NCBI RefSeq assembly: GCF_900100155.1
Contig: NZ_FMTP01000004.1
Coordinates: 404,373-468,372, forward strand
DNA: 64,000 bases
Origin: Ancylobacter rudongensis
GTDB lineage: Bacteria; Pseudomonadota; Alphaproteobacteria; Rhizobiales; Xanthobacteraceae
Direction: 5' to 3'
Part shown: piece by piece, positions 10,477-19,314 of the stretch
How positions within the stretch are numbered: position 1 is the first letter of the stretch
Layout: every line of letters begins with the position of its first letter
Position numbers and translations under genes: made by a program
The notes under the pieces: generated by a model
The model's input: the letters and a program-made list of their open reading frames with translations, nothing else
Told to the model about the DNA's origin: nothing
Databases searched by the model: none

Positions 10477-11883
10477 ATGGACCAGTTCGACGTCGACCTG
10501 TTCGTCATCGGTGGCGGCTCGGGAGGCGTGCGCGCCGCCCGCATCGCGGCGGGCCATGGGGCCAAGGTGATGCTGGCGGAGGAGTACCGGCTCGGCGGCA
10601 CCTGCGTGATCCGCGGCTGCGTGCCCAAGAAGCTGTTCGTCTATGCCGCCCGCTTCGCCCATGAGTTCGAGGACGCCGCCGGCTTCGGCTGGAGCGTGGA
10701 GAATGTCCGGTTCGACTGGGCAACGCTGGTCGCCAACAAGGACAAGGAAATCGCCCGGCTGGAAGGCGCCTACCGCGCCAATCTCAACCGTGCCGGCGTC
10801 GAGATCGTCGCCCAGCGGGCCTCCCTTGAGGGGCCGCACGCGGTGCGCCTGGCCGATGGCACGAAGGTGACGGCGCGCACCATCCTCATCGCCACCGGCG
10901 GGCGCCCCAATCGCGGGCTCGACTTTCCCGGCTGCGAGCTCGGCATCTCCTCGAACGAGATCTTCCATCTCGAACGCTTCCCCGCGCGCATCCTCATTCA
11001 GGGCGCGGGCTATATCGCGCTGGAATTCGCCAGCCTGCTGGCCGGGCTCGGGGCGAAGGTCACGGTCATTCATCGCGGCGACAAGCTGCTGCGCGGCTTC
11101 GACGAGGATATCCGCGCCCGCATCGTCGACGAGATGGCGCAGAACGGGGTGGAGTTCGCCTTCAACGTCACCATCGAGGGCATCTATCAGGAGGGCAGCG
11201 AGAAGCGCGTGCGGCTGAATGACGGGCGCGACCTCTATGCCGACGAGGTGATGCTGGCCATCGGCCGGGTGCCGAACACGATCGGGCTCGGCCTCGACAC
11301 GGTGGAGGTGCATCTCGACGAGGCCGGCGCCATCGCGGTGGATGGGCTCTCGCGCACCAACATCCCCTCCATCTATGCGGTGGGCGACGTGACCAACCGG
11401 GTGAACCTGACCCCGGTCGCCATCCGCGAGGGCCACGCCTTCGCCGACACGGTGTTCGGCAAGCGGCCCTGGCATGTGAGCTATGACAACATCCCGACCG
11501 CCGTGTTCACCGAGCCGGAGATCGGCACGGTGGGGCTGACCGAGCAGGAGGCGCGGGCGCAGGGCCGGCGGCTCGACATCTACCAGACCGATTTCCGCCC
11601 GCTGAAGGCGACGCTCTCGGGCCGCACCTCGCGGGTGTTCATGAAGATCGTCGTCGACCAGGCCGACGACCGGGTGCTCGGTGTCCACCTCATCGGCGAG
11701 GGCTCGGGCGAAATGGTGCAGATGGCGGCGATCGCGATGAATGTCGGCGCCACCAAGGCCGATTTCGACCGCACCATGGCGCTGCACCCCTCCAGCGCCG
11801 AGGAACTGGTGACGCTGCGTTCCAAGCACACCACCAGCGACCCGCTGCCCGAAGCCTCCACCGAGGCGACGCCGGCGCTTTAG
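10477..11883 (+). CDS. gor: Glutathione-disulfide reductase
   Basis: 468 residues. Cytoplasmic NADPH-dependent flavoenzyme that keeps glutathione reduced. FAD-binding GGGSGGVRAA at residues 12-21; redox-active disulfide in GGTCVIRGCVPKK (Cys43 and Cys48); NADPH Rossmann loop GAGYIALEFASLLAGLG; FAD GD motif YAVGDVTNRVNLTPVA; C-terminal active-site His in MALHPSSAEELVTL. The ATG at 10477 places the FAD motif at the usual distance. Related genomes carry it directly behind rpiA-DUF2059. Confidence 0.96.
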   Translation: MDQFDVDLFVIGGGSGGVRAARIAAGHGAKVMLAEEYRLGGTCVIRGCVPKKLFVYAARFAHEFEDAAGFGWSVENVRFDWATLVANKDKEIARLEGAYRANLNRAGVEIVAQRASLEGPHAVRLADGTKVTARTILIATGGRPNRGLDFPGCELGISSNEIFHLERFPARILIQGAGYIALEFASLLAGLGAKVTVIHRGDKLLRGFDEDIRARIVDEMAQNGVEFAFNVTIEGIYQEGSEKRVRLNDGRDLYADEVMLAIGRVPNTIGLGLDTVEVHLDEAGAIAVDGLSRTNIPSIYAVGDVTNRVNLTPVAIREGHAFADTVFGKRPWHVSYDNIPTAVFTEPEIGTVGLTEQEARAQGRRLDIYQTDFRPLKATLSGRTSRVFMKIVVDQADDRVLGVHLIGEGSGEMVQMAAIAMNVGATKADFDRTMALHPSSAEELVTLRSKHTTSDPLPEASTEATPAL

Positions 11884-11910
11884 GGCGGGGCTCCTGTACC
11901 TCACCGCCCC

Positions 11911-11993
11911 TCATCCCCGGGCTTGACCCGGGGACCCAGCCACGATGCCGGGTGGCGCGACGTCCGGGTGGCCGGGTCAAGCCCGGCCATGAG
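11911..11993. repeat. Inverted pair of REP-like palindromes
   Basis: Two 7-bp-arm hairpins: CCCCGGG-CTTGA-CCCGGGG (11915-11933) and GGCCGGG-TCAAG-CCCGGCC (11970-11988). The loops are reverse complements of one another, so the two units form an inverted pair about 40 bp apart, flanked by TCAT and ATGA. No T-tract follows, which argues against a plain terminator. This is the classical layout of paired extragenic palindromes. They fill the 355-bp gap between gor and the DAHP synthase gene together with about 240 bp in which no gene is seen. Confidence 0.75.
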
Positions 11994-12238
11994 GGAAGGG
12001 AGTTTATGTCGCCGCGAAGCCGGGGACTAAGCAGGGTGCTGGCCCGCCTCCTTCGAGGTCCGGCCGCTGGCCGGGCCCCTCGGGAGGACGGTGTACGGGG
12101 AGGGGCGGCGCAAGGGCGCGCACGGCATCCCTGACCTTGCGGCGGTGCACTGGCGCGGCGGGGATGCTTGGGTGTATAAGGCCCGCCTTTCCGCCGGGGA
12201 GGAGCCCCGGCGACGTGTTGAGCTTGTTGGAGGCCGTC

Positions 12239-13624
12239 ATGTCTGATCGCTGGACGCCGGATAGCTGGAGGGCCTTGCCCGTTCAGCAGGTGCCGGATTA
12301 TCCGGACGCCGCAGCTCTGGCTGCGGTGGAGCGTCAGCTGGCCTCGTTTCCGCCGCTGGTTTTCGCCGGTGAAGCGCGCCGCCTGAAGCGCGAGCTGGCC
12401 AAGGTGGCGAAGGGCGAGGCCTTCCTGCTGCAGGGCGGCGACTGCGCCGAGAGCTTCGCCGAGCATTCGGCCGACAACATCCGCGATTTCTTCCGCGTCT
12501 TCCTGCAGATGGCGGTGGTGCTGACCTATGCCGGCGCCTCGCCGGTGGTGAAGGTCGGGCGCATTGCCGGCCAGTTCGCCAAGCCGCGCTCGGCGCCGAT
12601 GGAGACCGTCGACGGGGTGGAGCTGCCCTCCTATCGCGGCGACATCGTCAACGACATCGAGTTCACGCCCGAAGCGCGCATTCCCGATCCGCGCCGCCAG
12701 ATCGAGGCCTACCGCCAGTCGGCGGCCACGCTGAACCTGCTGCGGGCCTTCGCCAATGGCGGCTATGCCAGCCTCGGCAACGCGCATCAGTGGATGCTCG
12801 GCTTCATCAAGGACAGCCCGCAGTCCGGCCGCTACCAGGCGCTGGCCGACCGCATCACCGAGGCGCTCGACTTCATGCGCGCCATCGGCCTCGACGCGGA
12901 AAGCCACCCGGAGATGCGCTCGACCGAGTTCTTCACCTCGCATGAGGCGCTGCTGCTCGGCTATGAGCAGGCGCTGACGCGGGTGGATTCGACCACGGGC
13001 GACTGGTACGCCACCTCCGGCCACATGATCTGGATCGGCGATCGCACCCGCCAGGCCGACCACGCGCATATGGAATATTGCCGTGGGGTGAAGAACCCGC
13101 TCGGCCTGAAGTGCGGCCCGTCGCTGAAGCCGGATGACCTGATCCGCCTGATCGACACGCTGAACCCCCAGAACGAGGCCGGCCGCCTCACCCTGATCGC
13201 CCGCTTCGGCGCCGACAAGGTGGGCGACCACCTGCCCGCACTGGTCCGCGCGGTGAAGCGCGAGGGCCGCACCGTGGTGTGGTCGTGCGACCCGATGCAC
13301 GGCAACACCATCAAGGCGGCGTCCGGCTACAAGACCCGGCCTTTCGACCAGATCCTCAAGGAGGTGAAGGACTTCTTCGCCGTCCACGCGGCCGAGGGCA
13401 CCTTCGCCGGCGGCGTGCATCTGGAGATGACCGGCAAGAACGTCACTGAATGCACCGGCGGCGCCCGTGCCATCACCGATGCCGACCTCAAGGACCGCTA
13501 CCACACCTATTGCGACCCGCGCCTCAACGCCGAGCAGGCCATCGAGATGGCCTTCCTCGTCGCCGAACTGCTGAAGCAGGAGCGCTCGGGCCGGGTGCGC
13601 CCGGTGATCGAAGCCGCCGAGTGA
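12239..13624 (+). CDS. Class II 3-deoxy-7-phosphoheptulonate synthase
   Basis: 461 residues. First step of the shikimate pathway: condenses phosphoenolpyruvate and erythrose 4-phosphate to DAHP. Class II (plant/mycobacterial type). Blocks seen: [17 protein letters not shown] start, [12 protein letters not shown] (metal-binding Cys), [84 protein letters not shown] and [15 protein letters not shown]. The ATG at 12239 has GGAGG seven bases upstream and gives the family start. A TATAAG hexamer at about 12174 could be a -10 element but its -35 is weak. Confidence 0.96.
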   Translation: MSDRWTPDSWRALPVQQVPDYPDAAALAAVERQLASFPPLVFAGEARRLKRELAKVAKGEAFLLQGGDCAESFAEHSADNIRDFFRVFLQMAVVLTYAGASPVVKVGRIAGQFAKPRSAPMETVDGVELPSYRGDIVNDIEFTPEARIPDPRRQIEAYRQSAATLNLLRAFANGGYASLGNAHQWMLGFIKDSPQSGRYQALADRITEALDFMRAIGLDAESHPEMRSTEFFTSHEALLLGYEQALTRVDSTTGDWYATSGHMIWIGDRTRQADHAHMEYCRGVKNPLGLKCGPSLKPDDLIRLIDTLNPQNEAGRLTLIARFGADKVGDHLPALVRAVKREGRTVVWSCDPMHGNTIKAASGYKTRPFDQILKEVKDFFAVHAAEGTFAGGVHLEMTGKNVTECTGGARAITDADLKDRYHTYCDPRLNAEQAIEMAFLVAELLKQERSGRVRPVIEAAE

Positions 13625-13676
13625 GGCCGGTTGCCGGCGCGGCCCTGAGGGGTCGGGCCGCGCTGGACGGAATGAG

Positions 13677-13706
13677 ACACCGCGGCTCCCAGGGTCGCGG
13701 TGTTTT
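13677..13706 (+). terminator. Rho-independent terminator after DAHP synthase
   Basis: Stem ACACCGCG (13677-13684) pairs with CGCGGTGT (13696-13703) around an 11-nt loop, followed by TTTT. It lies 53 bp after the DAHP synthase stop and before the GTG start of the next gene. Confidence 0.75.
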
Positions 13707-13750
13707 CATGTGGGTGGTTCCACCTCGGGTGTTTTCATAAGGGGGACGGC

Positions 13751-14536
13751 GTGCCGCAGCTTGAGACCGGACGTCATGTCCTGCTTGAGACGGAGAATGT
13801 GCGCGTGGTCCGGACCGAGGGCACCCGCACCGATGTGGTCTTCGTCACCTTCGAGCCGCATGTGCTCAACAAGGATCCGCAGCGGCAGGCCTTCGCCGAG
13901 AAATTCCTGCGCGACAACGGCTTTCCCGCCTACCATTTCTTCGCCAACGACAATTTCTGGTTCCAGTACCCCGAAATGGAGGAGGTGCTGGCCAAGGTGC
14001 GGGCCGACATCGCCCCCGGGGTGGAGGTGGTCGCCTATGCCGTCAGCATGGGGGCCTATGCCGCCATCCGCTTCGCCGGCCGGCTCGGCGTGGCGCGCAT
14101 CCTCGCCTTCTCGCCGCAATACAGCATCGACCCGAAGGTGGTGCCGTGGGACCGGCGGTGGGACGGGCTGTTCGACCGCCCGCGCCAGATCCTGTGGGAG
14201 CACCTGATGGTGCCGCGTGGCGTGCCGGTCTACCTGTTCTACGACCCGCACAACCGCGACCGCCGGCATGTGCGGGTCTATGCCCGCGAGGCCGATGTGG
14301 TGCGGGTGCGCGTGCCCTATGCCGGCCATGGCTCGATCACCGTGCTGATGCAGACGGGGCTGCTGGGACAGGCGGTGCTGGACGTGGGCGAGAACCGCTT
14401 CGACGCCGCCGGCTTCCAGCGGCAACTGGCCACCCGCCTCGACGGCTCGGCGCTCTACCGCGACAAGCGCGCCCGCAAGCGCAGTCGCCTGTTCCGCCGG
14501 ATCATTGCCGATATCGTCGACCGCTTCGGGATCTGA
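13751..14536 (+). CDS. Alpha/beta-hydrolase-like protein of unknown role (paralogue 1)
   Basis: 261 residues. No named family is recognised, but the layout is that of an alpha/beta hydrolase: a strand DVVFVTFEP, a nucleophile elbow YAVSMGAYAAIRF with Ser99, and a late histidine in YAGHGSI (His193). Between these lies FSPQYSIDPKVVPWDRRWDG and the conserved stretch FYDPHNRDRRHVRVY. The C-terminal 40 residues are Arg/Lys-rich. No signal peptide, so cytoplasmic. The GTG at 13751 follows AAGGGGGA and is the best start. About 45% identical by eye to the next gene; the pair and the RgpF-like gene downstream suggest a role in surface glycan metabolism, which is inference only. Confidence 0.7.
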   Translation: MPQLETGRHVLLETENVRVVRTEGTRTDVVFVTFEPHVLNKDPQRQAFAEKFLRDNGFPAYHFFANDNFWFQYPEMEEVLAKVRADIAPGVEVVAYAVSMGAYAAIRFAGRLGVARILAFSPQYSIDPKVVPWDRRWDGLFDRPRQILWEHLMVPRGVPVYLFYDPHNRDRRHVRVYAREADVVRVRVPYAGHGSITVLMQTGLLGQAVLDVGENRFDAAGFQRQLATRLDGSALYRDKRARKRSRLFRRIIADIVDRFGI

Positions 14537-14578
14537 CGCCCGCCTGACGCGGCATCCGGGGGTATCCGGGCGATGGGC

Positions 14579-14623
14579 CGCATTTGAGCCGCACGCATTT
14601 CAGCCGCCCGCATTTCAGCAGCA
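14579..14623 (+). repeat. Three tandem copies of a 15-bp unit
   Basis: CGCATTTGAGCCGCA, CGCATTTCAGCCGCC and CGCATTTCAGCAGCA lie head to tail in the 189-bp gap between the two hydrolase-like paralogues. The following bases up to the GTG start are AT-richer and may hold the promoter of the second copy. Confidence 0.7.
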
Positions 14624-14725
14624 CTTGCGCAATCTTCGGAAATTGTGATTGTCCGGTGACGACCGCTCTGGCTAGTTTGCCCTTCGCAGGGAAGGTCGCC
14701 CACCGGCGGCCAGCGGGGCAGTGTC

Positions 14726-15544
14726 GTGCGTCAGGTCATCTTTGAGAGCGAGAACCTAACGGTCGTCAAGGTTCCGGGCGAGTGCGACGACACGGTTTTC
14801 GTGACCTTCGAATCGATGCGGGCGGACTGGCCGGTGGGCCGGAAGGGCTTCGGCGAGGACTTTTTCGCCAAGCGCGGGCGCACCGCCTATCATTTCATGC
14901 CCTCGGGAAATTGCTGGTATCAATACCCGGAAATGCCCGAGGCGCTGGCCCGCGTGCGCGCCGATATCGCTGAGGGCGCGCGCGTCATCACCTATGGCAT
15001 GAGCATGGGCGGCTATGCCGCCTACCGTTTTTCCGCGCCGCTCGGCGCCGACCTGGTGATCGCCTTCTCGCCGCAATACAGCATCGACCGCTGGCGCGTG
15101 TGGTGGGAGCGGCGCTGGGGCTCGCAGAGCCGCTCGGTGCTGTGGGACCGCCAGATGCCGAGCGAGGGCGCGGTCAAGTACATCTTCTACGATCCGCTGA
15201 ACCTGGACCGCCGCCATATCCGCGCGCTGCGGCGGGAGGCGCCGCTCGAGCTGGTGCGGATCTATTTCAGCGGCCACGCCTCCATCGCCTATGTCCAGGA
15301 ATGCGGCCTGCTCGACAGCGCCGTGCTCGACATCGCCGAGGGCCGCTTTGACGCGGCGCGGTTCGAGCGGCGCATCTGGCAGCGCCGGCTGGTTTCGGCC
15401 ACCTATGCCAAGATTCGGCAGCGCAAGCGCACCGGCCTGTTTCGCCGCCTGCGCTACCGGGTCATCGAGCACCTGCTCGAACGCCGGCTCGGTACGGGCG
15501 GCGCGCCCGACGCGGCGGGGCTGACGCCCGACCGCGCCGTCTGA
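14726..15544 (+). CDS. Alpha/beta-hydrolase-like protein of unknown role (paralogue 2)
   Basis: 272 residues, paralogue of the preceding gene. Nucleophile elbow YGMSMGGYAAYRF with Ser93, catalytic His candidate in FSGHASIAYV (His184), and the shared blocks TVFVTFES, YHFMPSGNCWYQYPEMPEAL, AFSPQYSID, FYDPLNLDRRHIRAL and LDIAEGRFDAARFERR. Starts with GTG at 14726 (GCGGGG upstream is a weak ribosome site). The C-terminus is basic (RQRKRTGLFRRLRYRV), then a short disordered tail. The core motifs are kept in both copies, so both are likely active enzymes. Substrate unknown. Confidence 0.7.
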   Translation: MRQVIFESENLTVVKVPGECDDTVFVTFESMRADWPVGRKGFGEDFFAKRGRTAYHFMPSGNCWYQYPEMPEALARVRADIAEGARVITYGMSMGGYAAYRFSAPLGADLVIAFSPQYSIDRWRVWWERRWGSQSRSVLWDRQMPSEGAVKYIFYDPLNLDRRHIRALRREAPLELVRIYFSGHASIAYVQECGLLDSAVLDIAEGRFDAARFERRIWQRRLVSATYAKIRQRKRTGLFRRLRYRVIEHLLERRLGTGGAPDAAGLTPDRAV

Positions 15545-15590
15545 CCGCGACGCGCCCGGGCGCCCCCCCGGGGCGCGTGGTCCTGGCGCG

Positions 15591-16604
15591 TCAGTCCCAG
15601 CCTTCCAGCACGATCTTGCCGATGGTGGCGCCGCTCTCGAGCGCGGCGTGGGCGCGCCTGAGGTTGGCGGCGCTGATGGTGCCGAGGGGAGTGCCCGCCG
15701 TGGGGAGCAGCGTGCCCGCGTCGACGAGGCGCGAGACCTCCTCCAGGATCTCATGCTGGCGGATCATGTCGGGGGTCTGGAACAGCGATCGGGTGAACAT
15801 CAGTTCCCAGTGCAGCGACAGGCTTTTGCCCTTCAGCGGCAGGGCGTCGAGGCTGGCCGGGTCGTCGATGATGGCGATGCGGCCCTGCGGCTTCGCGGCC
15901 TTGACGATTTCGGCCCAGTGCCGGTCGGTGTGGGTGAGCGCATAGGTGTAGTCGACCAGCCCGAGCCCGGCGGCGTCCAGCTCGGCGGCGAGCGGGCGGG
16001 AATGGTCGATGACGGCATGGGCGCCCAGGCGCTCCACCCAGGCGCGGCTCTCCGGCCGGGAGGCGGTGCCGATGACGGTGAGGCCGGTCAACTGGCGGGC
16101 CAGCTGCACCACCATGGAGCCGACACCGCCGGCCGCGCCGACCACCAGCAGGCTGGCGCCGTCGCCGCCCTCCCTCGGCACCCCGAGCCGGTCGAACAGG
16201 CCTTCCCAGGCGGTGAGCGAGGTGAGCGGCAGGGCGGCGGCCTGCGCAAAGCCGAGCGAGGCCGGCTTGTGGCCGACGAGGCGCTCGTCGACGAGGTGCA
16301 GCTCGGCATTGGTGCCGGGGCGGTTGAGATCGCCGGCATAGAATACCGCGTCGCCCGGCTGGAACAGCGAGGCCTCGGCGCCCACCGCCTCGACCACGCC
16401 GGCGGCGTCCCAGCCGAGGATGACAGGCGCGCCCTCGGCTCCCGCGCGGCGCATCCGCACCTTGGTATCGACCGGATTGACCGAGACGGCCTTCACCCGC
16501 ACCAGCAGGTCGCGCGGGCCGGGCGTCGGCGCGGCGGTCTCGAAATCGAACAGTGCCCGCTCCTCGCCGATGGGAAGCGACGTGATATAGCCGATGGCCT
16601 TCAT
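15591..16604 (-). CDS. Zinc-binding alcohol dehydrogenase family / quinone oxidoreductase
   Basis: 337 residues, MDR superfamily (ZADH/QorA-like). N-terminal GroES-like domain to about residue 125 with SVNPVDTKVR and LGWDAAGVVEAVG. NADPH-binding Rossmann loop LLVVGAAGGVGSMVVQLAR; C-terminal ATIGKIVL end. No structural-zinc cysteine cluster, so it fits the zinc-independent quinone reductase branch. The ATG at 16604 is the natural start (MKAIGYITSLPI). Divergent from an HxlR regulator with a 187-bp shared region, the classical layout of a redox- or quinone-induced reductase. Confidence 0.9.
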   Translation of the reverse strand: MKAIGYITSLPIGEERALFDFETAAPTPGPRDLLVRVKAVSVNPVDTKVRMRRAGAEGAPVILGWDAAGVVEAVGAEASLFQPGDAVFYAGDLNRPGTNAELHLVDERLVGHKPASLGFAQAAALPLTSLTAWEGLFDRLGVPREGGDGASLLVVGAAGGVGSMVVQLARQLTGLTVIGTASRPESRAWVERLGAHAVIDHSRPLAAELDAAGLGLVDYTYALTHTDRHWAEIVKAAKPQGRIAIIDDPASLDALPLKGKSLSLHWELMFTRSLFQTPDMIRQHEILEEVSRLVDAGTLLPTAGTPLGTISAANLRRAHAALESGATIGKIVLEGWD

Positions 16605-16791
16605 GACAAATCTCCCGCGCCGCGCCCGAGGGCGCGCGCCGTGGTGGTGTTGATGTTTCTCTCCCAGATGTCGCGATGCGTGCGCCGAGCGCAAGAACGC
16701 ACGAGATTGTCGGCTGCTATCGAAAATGTAACGCCCTTTCCCCCGCGCCCCGGACACCCTAGATTCCGCGCGCCCGAAGCGGAGACAGGCG

Positions 16792-17142
16792 ATGGCGAGG
16801 CGGCATCAGGATTATGCGTGCGGCGAGGGCTGCCCGGTCGAGGCGGCGCTGGAGATCATCGGCGCCAAATGGAAGGGCGGCATCGTCTATCACCTGCTCG
16901 CCGGCGAAACACGATTCAGCGAGCTGGGCCGGCGCATGCCGAACGTGACTGCCCGCATTCTCGCCAAGGCGCTGCGCGAGCTGGAGGCGGATGGGGTGAT
17001 CGCCCGCACCGTCTACCCCACCATTCCCCCTCAGGTCGGCTACCGGCTGACCGAGGAGGGCGAGCGCCTGCGCCCCGCCATCCTCGAACTGCACCGCTGG
17101 GGAAGCCGGCCGCGCGGGGTGTTCGACATCGCGGCGGAGTGA
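16792..17142 (+). CDS. HxlR family winged-helix transcriptional regulator
   Basis: 116 residues. The HxlR core is complete: CPVEAALEIIGAKWKGGIVYHLL, RFSELGRRMPNVTARILAKALRELEADGVI and GYRLTEEGERLRPAILEL. Two cysteines close to the N-terminus (Cys10 and Cys14) recall the redox-sensing cysteines of HypR/YodB/QorR-type members, Cys14 being the position usually kept. It probably represses or activates the divergent oxidoreductase gene in response to electrophiles or quinones; the target is inferred from gene arrangement. Confidence 0.93.
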   Translation: MARRHQDYACGEGCPVEAALEIIGAKWKGGIVYHLLAGETRFSELGRRMPNVTARILAKALRELEADGVIARTVYPTIPPQVGYRLTEEGERLRPAILELHRWGSRPRGVFDIAAE

Positions 17143-17254
17143 CTTTGCGCGGCGGGGCTCTGGCCTTCGCCGGCCGGCCTCATTAGAACGCCGGGAGCGC
17201 TGCGCCTCGGCGAAGCGCGCTGCACGATCTTCCGCATCGGTCCGCCGGAGTGTC

Positions 17255-19255
17255 ATGACCCGTCCCGAGTCGTCCCTGCCGGAGCAGGCATCGCCGGCAA
17301 CCGAATGCCCGGCCACGGAGCACCCGGCCACGAACGGCCCGGGCAAGCGCGCGCGCTATTACCTGCCTCGGCAGCGCAGCCGGCTGCGCCGCTGGATCAC
17401 GGCGCAGAGCCAGAAGACCGGGCGCCGTCTCGGCCGGCTGCTGTTCGACAGCGAGGGGCGCCCGCGCGTGTTCCTGCGCTCGCTGCTGTTCGATGCCTAT
17501 CAGCGCCCGCGCCCCGGGCTGGAGGGCGTGATCTTCAAGGAGCCCGGCCGCCCCCGGCGCCCCTTCGCCAACTGGCTGACGGGTTCGGACGCGACGCTGC
17601 CGCCGCTGGTCGCCGACCTGCCGTTTCCGTCGCCATCGGCGGGGCGCCGCTCGGTGTTCGTGGTGATCGAGAACAGCGCCGCTCCGGCCGCGCCGCTGCT
17701 GCGCCTGCTCGCCCGCGACCACGCAGTGGTGGTGCTGGTGCTCGATGGCGAGCGGGGGGACGACGCGGCGCTGGTCGCTGACGGGGTTGCGGTTGTGCCG
17801 GTCGAGGTCGCCCGCGCCCGCGCGCCGCGCGCGGTGCTGCTCGACGCGCTGGCCTTCCGCGCCCACGCCGACCGGCCGCTCTTCGCCGTCACGGTGGGGC
17901 TGGCCACGATCGACGCCGCCGACGCGCTGGAGCAGCGCAACATTCCCGTCGTCGCCGTCATCGGCGAGGGCGATGCCGACCCGGCGCGGCGCGAGACGCT
18001 CGGCCCGGCGCTGGAACTGGCGCTGGAGCGGGCCAGCGCCCTGGTCTTTCCCACGCCGGCGGCGCGCGAGGCGGCGCTGGCGGCCAATCCGCGCTTTGCC
18101 GCCCGCCGCCGGCTGGTGGCGGTGGAGGCGCCGCTGGCGGCGGGCGCGGCGGGTGTGCGCGCCATCGGCCGCGAGATCGGCGAGGAACTGGACGGCGAGC
18201 TTGCCCTCGTGCTGGCCACCGAGCCGGAACGGCTGGAAATACTCGACATCCCGCGCGAGAACGACCCGCCCGGCGACTTCACCGTGGCGCAGAAGCTGGA
18301 GCGGCTGATCGCCGACTGGCGGCGCAAGGCGCTGCTGAAGCGCCACCCCAACCGGCCGCCGTTGCGCCGGCCCTATTCCGGTTTTCACCCGCTGATCTAT
18401 GCCGAGCACCATCCGGTGGCCTGCTTCGACCAGCGGCGCTACCCGCTGTCGCACTGGATCGAGCGGGGGCGCCCGCCGGGGCCGTGGGCGATGCCGGTGT
18501 TCGGGCCGCTGCCGGGGCCGCGCGCGAGCCGGCTGACGAGCGCGCTGCACGGGCACTTCTTCTATCCCGACCTGCTGCCGGAACTCCTTGACCGCCTGAT
18601 GGTCAATGCCTCGCGCCCGGACCTCTTCCTGACAACGGACACGCCAGCCAAGGCGGACGAGCTGCGGGCGGTGACGGCGGGCTATGCCAGCGCGGTGCAG
18701 ATCGACGTCGTGCCCAATCTCGGCCGTGACATCGGCCCGTTCCTGACCGGGCTGCACGAGGCGCTGACCGGGGGGCGCTATGAGGTGTTTTTCCATGTCC
18801 ACGGCAAGAAGACCAAGGGGCGGCGCCGCGCCATCGGCGATCCCTGGCGCCAGTTTCTGTGGGAGAACCTGATCGGCGGCGCGCATCCCATGCTCGACAC
18901 CGTGCTTGCCCGTCTGGAGGCCAGCCCGGAGGTCGGCCTAATCCATCCGGAGGACTCGCACCTGGTCAACTGGGCGCGCAATGTCCGCATCGTCCAGGAA
19001 CTGCGCGAGGACCTGAAGCTGACCGAGCCGCTCGGCGGCTATGTCGATTTTCCCGTCGGCAATATGTTCGCCATCCGTCCGGCGGCGATGCGGTCCTATC
19101 TGGCGCTCGGACTGGCGTGGGAGGATTACCCGGCCGAGCCGATACCGGACGACGGAACGCTCATGCACGGGCTGGAGCGGCTGCTGCCGATGGCCGTACG
19201 GCAGGCCGGCTTCAGCACGGTCGCCGTGCGGGTGCCCGGCACCGACTGGGACTGA
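17255..19255 (+). CDS. RgpF-type polysaccharide biosynthesis protein
   Basis: 666 residues. The C-terminal 290 residues match the rhamnan-synthesis protein F family: ALHGHFFYPDLLPELLDRL, VPNLGRDIGPFL, VFFHVHGKKTKGRR, WRQFLWENLIGG, VGLIHPEDSHLVNW and FPVGNMFAIRP. The middle part has H.DLIYAEHHPVACFD-like sequence (FHPLIYAEHHPVACFDQRRY) as in glycan-linked relatives. The N-terminal 250 residues contain a Rossmann-like region (RRSVFVVIENSAAPAAPLLR) but no recognised domain. Likely acts in the cytoplasm on extracellular or O-antigen polysaccharide. Standing alone here, without a polysaccharide cluster beyond the hydrolase-like genes. Confidence 0.85.
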   Translation: MTRPESSLPEQASPATECPATEHPATNGPGKRARYYLPRQRSRLRRWITAQSQKTGRRLGRLLFDSEGRPRVFLRSLLFDAYQRPRPGLEGVIFKEPGRPRRPFANWLTGSDATLPPLVADLPFPSPSAGRRSVFVVIENSAAPAAPLLRLLARDHAVVVLVLDGERGDDAALVADGVAVVPVEVARARAPRAVLLDALAFRAHADRPLFAVTVGLATIDAADALEQRNIPVVAVIGEGDADPARRETLGPALELALERASALVFPTPAAREAALAANPRFAARRRLVAVEAPLAAGAAGVRAIGREIGEELDGELALVLATEPERLEILDIPRENDPPGDFTVAQKLERLIADWRRKALLKRHPNRPPLRRPYSGFHPLIYAEHHPVACFDQRRYPLSHWIERGRPPGPWAMPVFGPLPGPRASRLTSALHGHFFYPDLLPELLDRLMVNASRPDLFLTTDTPAKADELRAVTAGYASAVQIDVVPNLGRDIGPFLTGLHEALTGGRYEVFFHVHGKKTKGRRRAIGDPWRQFLWENLIGGAHPMLDTVLARLEASPEVGLIHPEDSHLVNWARNVRIVQELREDLKLTEPLGGYVDFPVGNMFAIRPAAMRSYLALGLAWEDYPAEPIPDDGTLMHGLERLLPMAVRQAGFSTVAVRVPGTDWD

Positions 19256-19314
19256 ATGCGGACCGGCCCGGCCACGATTGCCGGTGCCGGCGGGGAAAAG
19301 GCAACGTCGCGTCC

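Noticed and set aside
12170..12180. TATAAG as promoter of the DAHP synthase gene
   Set aside because: No acceptable -35 at 16-18 bp; mentioned only in the gene entry.
15545..15590. GC-rich hairpin between the second hydrolase-like gene and the oxidoreductase as a terminator
   Set aside because: Stem-like (ACGCGCCC...GGGGCGCGT) but without a T-tract and in generally GC-rich sequence; not distinct enough to call.
18859..19314. Long N-terminal extension of the NAD+ synthase homologue
   Set aside because: It overlaps the RgpF gene in another frame and has shadow composition; the nitrilase domain starts right after 19315.
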